DNA from: Flammeovirgaceae bacterium
GTDB taxonomy: Bacteria > Bacteroidota > Bacteroidia > Cytophagales > Cyclobacteriaceae
DNA length: 41,996 nucleotides
Assembly: GCA_023251155.1 (NCBI GenBank)
Contig: JAHEZH010000040.1
Coordinates: 1-41,996 of the forward strand
Reading direction: 5' to 3'
Position 1 is the first letter of the stretch. Every line of letters starts with the position of its first letter. Positions 26,566 to 35,266 of the stretch are shown piece after piece. A model generated the notes under the pieces. That model was not told where the DNA came from and searched no databases. It was given only the letters and a program-made list of their open reading frames with translations. A program made the translations under genes and the position numbers.

Positions 26566-26961
26566 TCAATGCCTTATTTGACATTCTGTACAATACCGCA
26601 TTTTATTGGGCTTTCTGCGCTTTGGAATCTTCTTGTGCCCGAAATAACGAAAATCAGAATACTGCGGTTTGGAGAGTTCTTTCAACATTCGCTGCTTCTC
26701 TTTGGCGGCCTTTTCCACGCGCACATAATATTCGTAGCGTGCAGTGTGCTTCACATTGGGTTTCTTATACGCATTGCGCTGAGGCGAGAAGAAGGCAAAA
26801 CGTTTCTTCTTTTTCTTCGTGTGCTTTACAATAGCCGAAGAGGAAGAAGGTTCTGCTTTGCCGGGTGCCAGCGAACTGGGTAACGATTGCTTTTGTGCGT
26901 GAGCCATCACGCCTGCCAACAGAAATAGACAAAAAAATAAAAGCCTTAGTGGGTGGTGCAT
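26566..26961 (-). CDS. small secreted basic protein with C-terminal YCxxCxIRH motif (paralogue 2)
   Basis: 131 residues. Signal peptide (LLFFCLFLLAGVMAHAQ), a Ser-rich then Lys-rich middle (HTKKKKKRF) and a C-terminal module P99-H131: PQY, YFGHKK, KRRKPNKM, YCTECQIRH. It is a clear paralogue of the protein at 24779-25126; upstream of the module both also share an ARxxY...RxExxAK helix-like segment. Immediately upstream of the MscS gene on the same strand. The invariant Cys-x2-Cys-x3-His end looks like a metal site. Function unknown to me. Confidence 0.7.
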   Translation of the reverse strand: MHHPLRLLFFCLFLLAGVMAHAQKQSLPSSLAPGKAEPSSSSAIVKHTKKKKKRFAFFSPQRNAYKKPNVKHTARYEYYVRVEKAAKEKQRMLKELSKPQYSDFRYFGHKKIPKRRKPNKMRYCTECQIRH

Positions 26962-27079
26962 ACTAAGGCTCTAACGCGATGAAAAATTATTTATTGGATT
27001 GGCATCTTATAAAATCGCTATCAAGCGCATATAGGAAATAATTATAAACGTTGCTATACGATTTACTATCCGTTTACAG

Positions 27080-27571
27080 TTAACTACTTTTCGGCAGCAT
27101 CATGGTCTGTTGCCTTCTGAATACCCATGGAGGTGTAGGGCTTTCTGCTTTCCATAAACCCTTTCCTTTTTCGCGCGCCTTTTCTTTGATGGTTTCCAGT
27201 TCAGCTACCGGATTTTTTTCAGATGTCCACGCCAGGCCTTCTTCCAATAATCCAAAGCGCGGATCTTCAGCACCGTCCATTACCACTACCCCCAATCGGG
27301 TACCCCAACGATCTTTTCCCTGAATTTTCACAAGTACTGATTTGTCTAACAGTTTTTTCTCCAAGTACTTTCTTGCTTTATCGCCATACTCCTGTTCCAG
27401 TTCAGGGCTATCTACACCATGTAGTATTATTTTATATGTTTCTTTTTCAGCCGTTACTACCTCGATCGTGTTGCCATCAATCACGCTCACTATTCTTCCA
27501 TTGATTTCTTCGGTGGCAAACAGAAGAACGGAAGTCACCATTCCCATTAAAATCAAAAAACTCTTTCGCAT
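27080..27571 (-). CDS. staphylococcal nuclease (SNase)-like exported protein
   Basis: 163 residues from the ATG at 27571; the upstream extension to 27613 lacks sense because the signal peptide (MRKSFLILMGMVTSVLLFAT) begins here. The SNase-like OB fold is clear: IVSVIDGNTIEVV, LHGVDSPE, KARKYLEKKLLDKSV, KDRWGTRLGVVVMDG, LLEEGLAW, KAREKGKGLW. However, positions matching the S. aureus nuclease active site differ: Asp21 is Asn34, Arg35 is Ile49 and Arg87 is Thr91 (an Arg follows at 92), while Asp40 (D54) and Glu43 (E57) remain. Thus nuclease activity is doubtful; a binding role is possible. Monocistronic, after the TPR gene's promoter region. Confidence 0.85.
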   Translation of the reverse strand: MRKSFLILMGMVTSVLLFATEEINGRIVSVIDGNTIEVVTAEKETYKIILHGVDSPELEQEYGDKARKYLEKKLLDKSVLVKIQGKDRWGTRLGVVVMDGAEDPRFGLLEEGLAWTSEKNPVAELETIKEKAREKGKGLWKAESPTPPWVFRRQQTMMLPKSS

Positions 27572-27707
27572 ACACCCTTTACTTTGTTCATCAATACTTA
27601 AAAGTAGCAGCAAGTAAGCAGCAAGCGCTGTATCAAATCCGTAATGATTGACAGATGTAAGATTTACTCTGATTTAGTATATGCCGTGAGAAGAAACGGC
27701 TGACGTT

Positions 27708-30700
27708 CTACTTTTTACAGTACTGATCAAATGAAAACCGTGCTTTCGGATCACCCAACTCTACTGCTTTACGCCAGTCGAAACACGCTTTGTCTTTATT
27801 CTGCAATTGAAACTGGTAGTTGCCACGCACTTTGTAGTAGGAGGCTTTCTTCGCATCCAATGTAATGGCTTCATCCATATCAGAAACCGCTGCACCAAAA
27901 TCATCGAGCGCTGCTTTGCAGTTGGCTCTGCCATAATAAGCAGCAGCGTCTTTTGGATTCAGGCGCAACACTTTGTTGTAGTCCAGCACTGCGCCTTCAT
28001 ACTGCTCGCTTTCTTCTTTGATCAGCGCACTATTATAGTAGGTATCGGCATTGCTGGGATCAAGAGCAATCGCTTTGGCCAGATCATCCAAGGCTCCTTT
28101 TTTGTTATCAAGACCAAGGTTGGCGCGTGCTCTTTCCAGGTAAATCTGCACCGAGTTTTCCCCGGCTTTCTGTGCTTCATCGAAATCTCTCAGCGCCAGC
28201 TGAAACTCCTCTTCTTCCAGTAAGGATTTACCTCGCCGGTAAAGAATGTCTTTATCCTTAATACCACCGGCAATGGTCTTATCATAATAGTCGCGGGCAA
28301 GGGTATAATCTTTTTGTTCATAATAACCTTCGGCCATCTGCTGATACAGATTAGCATCGGGCTTCTCCATCAGCTTTTCGATCTGGCGGTAATCCTTCAC
28401 GCCTTCATCAAACCTTTTCTGCTTGTAATACGCCTGTGCACGGTTGTCATAGGCTTTGATATAATCCGGCTTTGAAGTAATTGCTACCGAGAAATCGGCA
28501 ATGGCTTCTTTCAACTGATCCTGATTCGAGTAGGCTTTACCCCGGTTGTTGAACAATACCGGATCTTTCAAGCCGAGGTTGATCGCCTGTGTATAATCTT
28601 CAATGGCTCCTGGCAAATTCTTGTTTCTGAACTTGGCATCACCACGATGATAAAACGCAGATGCCTGCTTGGGATTCTTTTCTACCGCAGAGTTGAAATC
28701 CGTGATCGCTCCCTCAAGATCTTTGTTTTCCAACTTGGAATAACCACGAATATCATACGCATTTGCATCGGTATAGCCGGAACTGATGGCTTTGTCCATA
28801 TCCAGCGATGCCCCTTTATAATCCAGCATATTAAACCTGGCACTGCCGCGTTTATAAACTACTTCTGCATTGGTTTCCCCCAACTCAATGGCTTCACTAA
28901 AATCGGCTACCGACTTTTCATATTCTTTTGATTCATACAACGCATTACCCCGGGCCGCGAAAGCGGCTTTATCCTTTGTGCCACCATCAATGGCTTTGGT
29001 GAGATCTTCTACCGCACCTTTGTAATCTTTGAGGTTATTTTTAGAAACACCGGAGTACGTCCATTCTTCCGCACCAGATGCACCTTTACCGGTAACAATG
29101 GCGATATCATTAACTACTTTTTGCCAATCGCCAAGCTGATAGTAAGCAGCGGCTCTGTTTTTCATGGGCTGCGGGTAATCGCTCTTCAACTGAATAGCTC
29201 GGGTGAAATCGTCAATCGACTCCTTAGCCATTCCTGAATTGAGTTTTGCTTTACCGCGATTGTTATAAATCACTTCATCGTTCGCCCCCAATGTCATGGC
29301 TTTGTCGTACGATTCTATTGCTCCTTTGAAGTTGCTCTCCTTAAAGCGGCCGTTACCTAACTGGAAGTAGACCTCCTTTTCTTTACTCCCCGCTGCGGCT
29401 GCTTTCTCCAGATAAGGAAGCGCTTCCTTATTTTTCTGCTGCTGAATGTACGAGATACCTATTGCTTCCGAAACAGAAAGATCAACCGGCCCGGCCTGAA
29501 CCACTTTTTCAAGATCAGTAATCGCAGAAGCGTAGTCTTTCATCTGATACGTGGCCTTGCCTCTCTTTTCATACAGAGCGGGCTCTTTTTCTCCTGCACT
29601 TTCTGCCGCACGTAGCGCTTCTACCGCTCCCTTATAATCTTTTGCATCGTAGCGCAGGTAACCGGTGTACAATAAAGTCTTTCCGTCTTTTACTCCTCCT
29701 TTCACAGCGCTTTCAAGTAAGGGTCTCGCTGCTTCGTTGTCTTTGGCGAGGTACCGGCTCACACCCAGCATGCGCACCAGCTCAGGTGAATCACCTTCTA
29801 CCTTGCGTACTTTATCCAGATCTTCAATAGCCCCTGCATAATTGGCCGCATTGAAACGAATAGTACCTCTGTTGCTATAGGCTTTGGTATAATCCGGCTT
29901 TAAAGCAATGGCTTTATCAAAATCGGCTAGCGCACCTGTCATGTCTTTGCTACTCATCTTCGCCTTACCGCGATTGTTGAATACCACAGCATCTGTTTGT
30001 GATAATGTGATTGCTTTATCATAATTCCTGACGGCTCCTGCAAAATCGTTTTTCAGGAATTTGATATCGCCCAGGTTTTTGAATGCCTCATAATCCGAAG
30101 CTCCGGCAGCAACTGCTTTTTCCAGATCGGCTTCGGCTTTATCGTTTTCTTTTTGTACGTACTCTGCATTGCCCTTATACAAAAAGACTTCTTTGGAAGT
30201 AGCCCCTGCATTTACGGCACGGCTCAGCGATTCAATTGCCCCGGCATAGTCTTTATTCTGATATTGGCTAATGCCCAACTGTTCGAAAACCTCTTTATCG
30301 GTAACACCTAATGACACGGCAGAAGCTAATGCTGTAGATGCATTTTTGTAATCCTTCTCGCGCGCCAATGCCAAACCCAGCATACGAAACACTTCTTTGT
30401 CTTTCACACCTTTACTGACCACTTTAGTGAAAGCATCCGCAGTACCTTTATTATCGTTGAGATTGAATTTGGCCGTACCCAGCTTCTGATACAATTCGGT
30501 ATCGCTTCTTCCGCTGGCTACCATCTTATCGTAATCCGCAGCCGCTCCTTTCCAGTCCTGAAGCTTATAACGCGTTTCCGCACGGTTCTCTAGTGCTTTG
30601 TCATAATCCGGTTTCAGCTTCAGTGCTTCATCAAAGTCGGGAAGTGCAGCTTTGAAATCGCTGAGGTTAAACTTGGCTTTACCCCGATTATTATAAAGTG

Positions 30701-31193
30701 TAGCATCGGGCTTGCCTGCAGCAAACGCTTTGTCATAACTGGTAATGGCTTCCTTATAGTTATTCAGTCTGAATTTGGAATTCCCCAAATTCACCAATGT
30801 TTCAAAACCATTCGCGCCCATACTCACTGCTTTTTCAAGATCCGTTGACGCCCCCTGGTAATCTTCTAATTTATATTTTGCGTTACCTCGAGTTTCAAAC
30901 AACTCCATGGTATTGATTCTTGCTTTTACGGCTTCATCAAAATCAATACGCGCTTTCTCAAACTCACCTTGCTGATAGAAAACCAGACCTCGCTTTACAT
31001 ACACCTCTTTGTTCTTGAATCCGGAATTGATCAGTTGCGTGAACTGTAAACCTGCGGAGGCAAGATCATTGCTCTTTAGTTTTTGCAGCGCACTGTTATA
31101 CATGACCAATTGTAATGAATCCTGATTTTGAGAACGGGCCTGATAGCCAGCGAGCACCAAAACAAAAAAGCTAATGCGGAAAAAGGTCTTCAT
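27708..31193 (-). CDS. giant exported TPR-repeat protein with 7-TPR super-repeat
   Basis: About 1161 residues (ATG at 31193; a GTG one codon earlier is also possible). Signal peptide ending ARSQ, then ~33 tandem tetratricopeptide repeats of 34 residues with the usual W/Y-G-Y-A-F-A-P pattern and many GAI..YDKAI motifs. The repeats themselves repeat: the anchor NNRGKA recurs at bases 30692, 29978, 29264 and 28550, exactly 714 bases (238 residues, 7 TPRs) apart, and neighbouring signatures (KPDY...NRA) keep register. It ends with CFDWRKAVELGDPKARFSFDQYCKK, a typical TPR-protein tail. Such proteins are periplasmic or outer-membrane scaffolds for protein partners. No partner gene is adjacent. Confidence 0.93.
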   Translation of the reverse strand: MKTFFRISFFVLVLAGYQARSQNQDSLQLVMYNSALQKLKSNDLASAGLQFTQLINSGFKNKEVYVKRGLVFYQQGEFEKARIDFDEAVKARINTMELFETRGNAKYKLEDYQGASTDLEKAVSMGANGFETLVNLGNSKFRLNNYKEAITSYDKAFAAGKPDATLYNNRGKAKFNLSDFKAALPDFDEALKLKPDYDKALENRAETRYKLQDWKGAAADYDKMVASGRSDTELYQKLGTAKFNLNDNKGTADAFTKVVSKGVKDKEVFRMLGLALAREKDYKNASTALASAVSLGVTDKEVFEQLGISQYQNKDYAGAIESLSRAVNAGATSKEVFLYKGNAEYVQKENDKAEADLEKAVAAGASDYEAFKNLGDIKFLKNDFAGAVRNYDKAITLSQTDAVVFNNRGKAKMSSKDMTGALADFDKAIALKPDYTKAYSNRGTIRFNAANYAGAIEDLDKVRKVEGDSPELVRMLGVSRYLAKDNEAARPLLESAVKGGVKDGKTLLYTGYLRYDAKDYKGAVEALRAAESAGEKEPALYEKRGKATYQMKDYASAITDLEKVVQAGPVDLSVSEAIGISYIQQQKNKEALPYLEKAAAAGSKEKEVYFQLGNGRFKESNFKGAIESYDKAMTLGANDEVIYNNRGKAKLNSGMAKESIDDFTRAIQLKSDYPQPMKNRAAAYYQLGDWQKVVNDIAIVTGKGASGAEEWTYSGVSKNNLKDYKGAVEDLTKAIDGGTKDKAAFAARGNALYESKEYEKSVADFSEAIELGETNAEVVYKRGSARFNMLDYKGASLDMDKAISSGYTDANAYDIRGYSKLENKDLEGAITDFNSAVEKNPKQASAFYHRGDAKFRNKNLPGAIEDYTQAINLGLKDPVLFNNRGKAYSNQDQLKEAIADFSVAITSKPDYIKAYDNRAQAYYKQKRFDEGVKDYRQIEKLMEKPDANLYQQMAEGYYEQKDYTLARDYYDKTIAGGIKDKDILYRRGKSLLEEEEFQLALRDFDEAQKAGENSVQIYLERARANLGLDNKKGALDDLAKAIALDPSNADTYYNSALIKEESEQYEGAVLDYNKVLRLNPKDAAAYYGRANCKAALDDFGAAVSDMDEAITLDAKKASYYKVRGNYQFQLQNKDKACFDWRKAVELGDPKARFSFDQYCKK

Positions 31194-31196
31194 CAC

Positions 31197-31746
31197 TTTA
31201 AGGTTAATATGAGGGAGAACAAAAATACCAAAACGGGCATGGCAAAACTGTACGAAATCGGGTGATTTCTCACATCACAATCAAAAAGAAGCTGCTAATG
31301 CAACAAGGAATCAATTCAGGTAATCCTGAAAAAAGTAATAGAGCAGAATACACACCCCCAAAGCGGCTACCAGGTAACCAAAAACTTTTGCCCTGATATA
31401 ATATCCTTTAATGTGCATGGGAAAGGCTGTTTTCTTAATGGGAATAGATCTATAAGGGCTTCAAAAAAAAACGTTACCAAATAAGGAACCGGTACAAACA
31501 GTCCGCCAGGTGCCTGAAATTCGGGCGTGCTGATTGTAAAAGCCGCGCTGGCAAACTATTTCATAACCTAATGATTTTCAATCATTCAGGGAAATCTATT
31601 CAATAGCAAGTTTAAAAACAAGTAGCGTACAGATGAATACGTGTTTTAAGGGAGTAAACTGCCAGATTCATGGGTTGAATAGAACGGCTTTGCATCAAAA
31701 GGCGGATGAAAAAAGGAGGATATCTTTTGCGAAGGGACTGTGATGT
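31197..31746. other. intergenic region between TPR and anti-sigma genes
   Basis: 550 bases. The middle carries a possible small membrane-protein gene or its remains (31311-31564, separate entry). The rest shows no clear promoter or hairpin; a CCGCCAGGTG half-palindrome at 31503 resembles repeat pieces elsewhere in the window. Confidence 0.4.
31311..31564 (-). pseudogene. possible broken small two-helix membrane protein
   Basis: The intact part is a 35-codon ORF (ATG 31416-31418 to TGA 31311-31313) with one hydrophobic helix (VFGYLVAALGVCILLYYFF). Upstream, in another frame, the DNA reads as a second membrane-like stretch (EFQAPGGLFVPVPYLVTFFFEALIDLFPLRK), which ends in LRKQPFP just where the first frame reads KKTAFP, so one lost base in an A-run near 31430 would explain the break. 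That upstream frame begins ATG AAA TAG (31564-31556), a stop at codon 3. Either a decayed ~85-residue gene or a real 35-residue protein with chance sequence before it. Confidence 0.35.
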
Positions 31747-32595
31747 TTAGCCCTTAGCCTGAACCGGACCCATTACTCTCATGGTTTCGAGCGAAGGACT
31801 TGGCTTGCCTCCTCGTGGTTCAACGGTAACCGCGAATGCCACTGCCCCTTTAATGTTTTTCATTTTCAGCAATCCATCAAAGCCGGCATCAAACACACCC
31901 GCATCTACGGGCTTGCCATCTACAATGGCCCAGAGCTGAAACTGGTTGTTCTTTGAAATTTCTTTCAGGTTCTGAATACTGATAAAGACCTCTTCTGAAG
32001 TGGCATTCCAATAGACCGAAGCCAGTGCTTCCGGTTCGTTGGGCGTGCCCTTCAACACTACTTTGTTATAAGCAGTGCTTTCTATAATCGAAAAGTCCTG
32101 CTGAATTTTATCCAGCTTATAATTAACGGTATTGTAGTCTTTTGCCATCTGTTCGTTCTGTGCGAGCAGGTTATCCAGGTTAGCCTGTGTTTGCACCCAC
32201 AGCTGGCGATAATCAAAGGCGAGATAGGACGTAACTAAAGCAAAGGCTACCGAGGCAGCGGCTGCGTATTTCCAATAGGTATTGGAAGAAGCGAGCGCTA
32301 CTACTTTTGTTTCTTTTGCAGTATTCGATTCAATTATTGTTTTTGTACCGGCTACTGATTTTACTTCTTCTTCCTTCTGGATTTGCGCCATCAACTTCGC
32401 CTTCACACCGGCACGTGGTTTCACCGCTGCTTTCATCGCAAAAGCCTCCAGTGTTTCCTCTACCTCCAGCAACGCTGCTTTCAGTTCAGGATACAGCGAA
32501 ATATTCTTTTCCACCTGCGTGCGCTCCGCCTCTGACAGCTCTCCCAGCACGTAAGCTTCCAGTATTCCGGTCGATATGTATTCTTCTATATTCAA
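31747..32595 (-). CDS. RskA-like anti-sigma factor
   Basis: 282 residues, single-pass inner-membrane protein. The N-terminal cytoplasmic domain (ISTGILEAYVLGELSEAERTQVEKNISLYPELKAALLEVEETLEAFA) is the anti-sigma-K (RskA) type, without the zinc-binding HxxxCxxC motif. A membrane helix (WKYAAAASVAFALVTSYLAF, about residues 108-127) is followed by a coiled-coil segment and a C-terminal RskA domain (VYWNATSEEVFISIQNL, FQLWAIVDGKPVDAGVF, FAVTVEPRGGKPSPS). It should hold the neighbouring ECF sigma factor inactive until an envelope signal. Its TTG start (32593-32595) overlaps the sigma TGA (32592-32594) as TTGA, so translation is coupled. Confidence 0.9.
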   Translation of the reverse strand: MNIEEYISTGILEAYVLGELSEAERTQVEKNISLYPELKAALLEVEETLEAFAMKAAVKPRAGVKAKLMAQIQKEEEVKSVAGTKTIIESNTAKETKVVALASSNTYWKYAAAASVAFALVTSYLAFDYRQLWVQTQANLDNLLAQNEQMAKDYNTVNYKLDKIQQDFSIIESTAYNKVVLKGTPNEPEALASVYWNATSEEVFISIQNLKEISKNNQFQLWAIVDGKPVDAGVFDAGFDGLLKMKNIKGAVAFAVTVEPRGGKPSPSLETMRVMGPVQAKG

Positions 32596-33131
32596 TTTAC
32601 TTCCAAAATCGTGCGTAGTTCTGTCATGGCCATACGCGTGCGTGTCTTCACCGTACCCAACGGAATATTAAACTCCTCGGATACTTCTGATTGCGTATAC
32701 CCTTCTAAATATAATTTTTCGATGACAAAGCGCTGATCGGCATTCAGCTTCACCAGCACTTCTTTCAAGCCGATGGCTTCTACGTTTTGTTCTCCGTAAT
32801 CCGCTCTGTCAATTCTACCTACGAGGTTATCAATGTCATCGGTTTTTCTTCCCTTACTTATTTCTTTCGAGCGCGTTTTATCGATCGCCTGATTACGGGC
32901 AATATTGAGCATCCAGGTAAAGAGCTTTCCTTTGGATGCATCATACGCGTCTATTTTGTCCCAGATTTTAAGGAATACATCCTGCAACACTTCTTCGGCC
33001 ACATCTTCATTTTTTACCACGCGGGTGATGATACCATATATGGCAGAAGAATAATGATCATAGAGGTAATCCAGCGAAGCCTGACTTTTGGATTTCAGTC
33101 CGGCTACTAAATCATTTTCCGCTATGAGAAT
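32592..33131 (-). CDS. ECF-type RNA polymerase sigma factor, start codon not ATG
   Basis: The open frame from the first GTG (33020) lacks half of the sigma-2 region, but the same frame continues upstream with LVAGLKSKSQASLDYLYDHYSSAIYGIITRVVKNEDVAEEVLQDVFLKIWDK, the standard sigma-2 sequence. No ATG, GTG or TTG occurs before it, so the start must be unusual; I use ATT at 33129-33131 (ATA at 33125 and ATT at 33146 are alternatives), giving ~179 residues, the normal ECF size. Sigma-2.4 (KGKLFTWMLNIARNQAIDKTRS) and sigma-4 helix-turn-helix (YTQSEVSEEFNIPLGTVKTRTRMAM) are complete. It probably directs its own operon and envelope genes, under control of the RskA-like protein. Confidence 0.82.
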   Translation of the reverse strand: MLIAENDLVAGLKSKSQASLDYLYDHYSSAIYGIITRVVKNEDVAEEVLQDVFLKIWDKIDAYDASKGKLFTWMLNIARNQAIDKTRSKEISKGRKTDDIDNLVGRIDRADYGEQNVEAIGLKEVLVKLNADQRFVIEKLYLEGYTQSEVSEEFNIPLGTVKTRTRMAMTELRTILEVN

Positions 33132-33344
33132 TCGAGAAGCGATAATCCTTTTTTTAAACGAAGTTCCTAAGATATTGAAAAGATGTTTAATCCGGCAAAT
33201 AACAGGAATTATTACCCATTAAAAATCCTGCTGCTAAGCCCGTTTCATATATACACTATACTACGATCAACGCTGTGTTGTGATCACGTCACAATCTCGT
33301 CACCACGCAGGCTGTGTTTTATAACTGGTTTTTAATTTTTAATG

Positions 33345-33379
33345 AAAAGAGGCCCGTCTGATTGACGAGCCTCTTTTTT
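33345..33379 (-). terminator. intrinsic terminator of lpdA
   Basis: AAAAGAGGC...CGT, loop, ACG.GCCTCTTTTTT: an imperfect stem of 12-13 pairs with a U-tract, 23 bases after the lpdA stop codon. The stem sequence AAAAGAGGC resembles the receptor terminator at 7775-7800. Confidence 0.8.
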
Positions 33380-33401
33380 GTATCCATAATGCTATTGATT
33401 C

Positions 33402-34793
33402 TTACAAGTGAATCACTTCACCATACGCTGCGGCAGCGGCCTCCATGATGGCTTCACTCATGGTAGGGTGAGGGTGAACGGACTTGATGATTTCATGACC
33501 GGTAGTTTCCAGGTTACGGGCTACGACCACTTCAGCAATCATTTCCGTTACGTTAGCACCAATGAAGTGAGCACCTAACCATTCGCCATATTTCGCATCG
33601 AAGATTACTTTCACAAAACCATCCGAAGCACCAGCCGCTTTGGCTTTGCCCGATGCCGTGAACGGAAACTTACCTACTTTAATCTGGTAGCCTGCTTTCT
33701 TGGCCGCTTCTTCCGTCATTCCCACAGAAGCAATCTCCGGTGAACAATAGGTACAACCAGGGAGGTTATTATAGTTTAGTGGATGCGGATTTTGTCCTGC
33801 TATTTTCTCCACGCAGATAATTCCTTCTGCGGAAGCTACGTGAGCCAAAGCCGGGCCTTTCACAATATCACCGATGGCATATACACCTGCTACGTTGGTT
33901 TTATAGTAATCGTCAACCAATACTCTTCCTTTGTCGGTCTTCACCCCTACGTCTTCCAGGCCAATGCCTTCGATATTGGTAGCAACACCTACTGCAGAGA
34001 GAACGATGTCCGTTTCAATTTTGATTTCTCCATCCGGAGTTTTCACTGTGGCTACACATCCTTTACCGGATGTATCCACTTTCGTTACTTCGGAGTTGGT
34101 GTAGATTGTGATACCTGCTTTCTTGAATGACTTATCCAGTTGCTTGGATACTTCTTCGTCCTCTACCGGCACAATGCGCGGAAGGAACTCGACAATAGTA
34201 ACTTCAACACCAATGGTATTATAATAGTAAGCAAACTCCACACCGATGGCGCCTGAACCAACCACCAGTAATTTCTTCGGTTTTTCTTCCAGCACCATGG
34301 CTTCACGGTAGCCAATGATTTTCTTTCCGTCAATTTTCAATGCAGGCAATTCGCGTGAGCGTGCACCGGTAGCTACGATGATGTGTTTTGCATCGTAATC
34401 AACTTTTTTACCAGCAGCATCCGTTACTTCCACTTTGCTGCCTTTTTTCAGTTTACCGGTACCCGCAATATGATCGATCTTATTTTTCTTAAACAGAAAC
34501 TGAATCCCCTTGCTCATACCGGCAGCCACATCGCGACTGCGTTTTACAATGGCCTTCACATCCGGTTCGGCACTCTTTATAGTGATACCATAATCGCTGG
34601 CATGCTGAATGTATTCAAACACCTGGGCACTCTTCAATAATGCTTTGGTAGGGATACAGCCCCAGTTAAGACAGATACCGCCCAGCTCGGCTTTTTCCAC
34701 CACACCTACTTTCAGTCCTAATTGAGAAGCACGGATAGCGGCTACATAACCGCCTGGTCCACTGCCTATAACGATAAGATCATAGTTTGCCAT
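33402..34793 (-). CDS. lpdA: dihydrolipoyl dehydrogenase (E3)
   Basis: 463 residues from the ATG at 34793. The frame stays open to 34973 but the conserved YDLIVIGSGPGGYVAA N-terminus starts at this ATG. Flavoprotein that reoxidises the lipoyl groups of 2-oxo acid dehydrogenases and the glycine cleavage system with NAD+. Seen: FAD-binding IGSGPGGY, redox-active disulphide GGICLNWGCIPTKAL (C41, C46), NAD-binding VVGSGAIGVEFAYYYNTIG, second FAD segment VYAIGDIVKGPALAHVA, and the C-terminal His-Pro catalytic motif SVHPHPTMSEAI. Monocistronic, with its own terminator; the E1/E2 genes are elsewhere. A small membrane-protein gene diverges from its upstream side. Confidence 0.96.
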   Translation of the reverse strand: MANYDLIVIGSGPGGYVAAIRASQLGLKVGVVEKAELGGICLNWGCIPTKALLKSAQVFEYIQHASDYGITIKSAEPDVKAIVKRSRDVAAGMSKGIQFLFKKNKIDHIAGTGKLKKGSKVEVTDAAGKKVDYDAKHIIVATGARSRELPALKIDGKKIIGYREAMVLEEKPKKLLVVGSGAIGVEFAYYYNTIGVEVTIVEFLPRIVPVEDEEVSKQLDKSFKKAGITIYTNSEVTKVDTSGKGCVATVKTPDGEIKIETDIVLSAVGVATNIEGIGLEDVGVKTDKGRVLVDDYYKTNVAGVYAIGDIVKGPALAHVASAEGIICVEKIAGQNPHPLNYNNLPGCTYCSPEIASVGMTEEAAKKAGYQIKVGKFPFTASGKAKAAGASDGFVKVIFDAKYGEWLGAHFIGANVTEMIAEVVVARNLETTGHEIIKSVHPHPTMSEAIMEAAAAAYGEVIHL

Positions 34794-34958
34794 AAAGAGA
34801 AGATAGTTTTTTAAATGCGCCCAAAGATACACCTCCGCTTGCTCTTTCAAAAAGGAGATTTTCAGATGCGGGAGGTTTGATTTTTGCAGACCGCTATACA
34901 ACACGGTACAGGGCAAATCAGTTTTTCGGTTCTGGATTAATTTGCCAATTTTGAAGGT

Positions 34959-35192
34959 ATGAAAGCGAAGCACTTGTTACTGGTGGTCACCGGGTTGGCC
35001 CTGATCGTGGCAGGAGAGTTTTTACATTTCTCCCTCCTGGTGGGGATGGGGCTTGGCACATTTGCCGGAGGCCTTTATTATATCTACAGAACTCAGGTAG
35101 AGAAACGGGCGGAAAAACAGGCAGCAGCAAGTGCAATGGATGTAAATGGCTTCCCTGTAAAGACCAGCATACAGCCTGAAAAAAATGCTTAA
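34959..35192 (+). CDS. small two-helix membrane protein of unknown function
   Basis: 77 residues with two adjacent hydrophobic helices (HLLLVVTGLALIVAGEFL and LLVGMGLGTFAGGLYYIY) and a basic then polar tail. It begins with a plain ATG 165 bases from the divergent lpdA start. I do not recognise a family. The clean amphiphilic layout, a basic N-terminus and lack of overlap with another gene make it a likely gene. The 74-base stretch beyond it contains only an imperfect GC-rich inverted repeat around 35221-35250. Confidence 0.6.
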   Translation: MKAKHLLLVVTGLALIVAGEFLHFSLLVGMGLGTFAGGLYYIYRTQVEKRAEKQAAASAMDVNGFPVKTSIQPEKNA

Positions 35193-35266
35193 AAGCCAGC
35201 CTTTTACTCATACCATATGTCTGGCGGGCATCTGCCGAAGGCCGAACGGGAGGAGAGCTAAGCCTG

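Noticed and set aside
27708..31193. CRISPR-like regular DNA repeats
   Set aside because: The ~102-base periodicity is that of 34-residue TPRs in an intact ORF; repeats are divergent at DNA level.
34794..34973. 60-residue N-terminal extension of lipoamide dehydrogenase
   Set aside because: The conserved E3 N-terminus begins at the ATG at 34793; the extension is not family-like.
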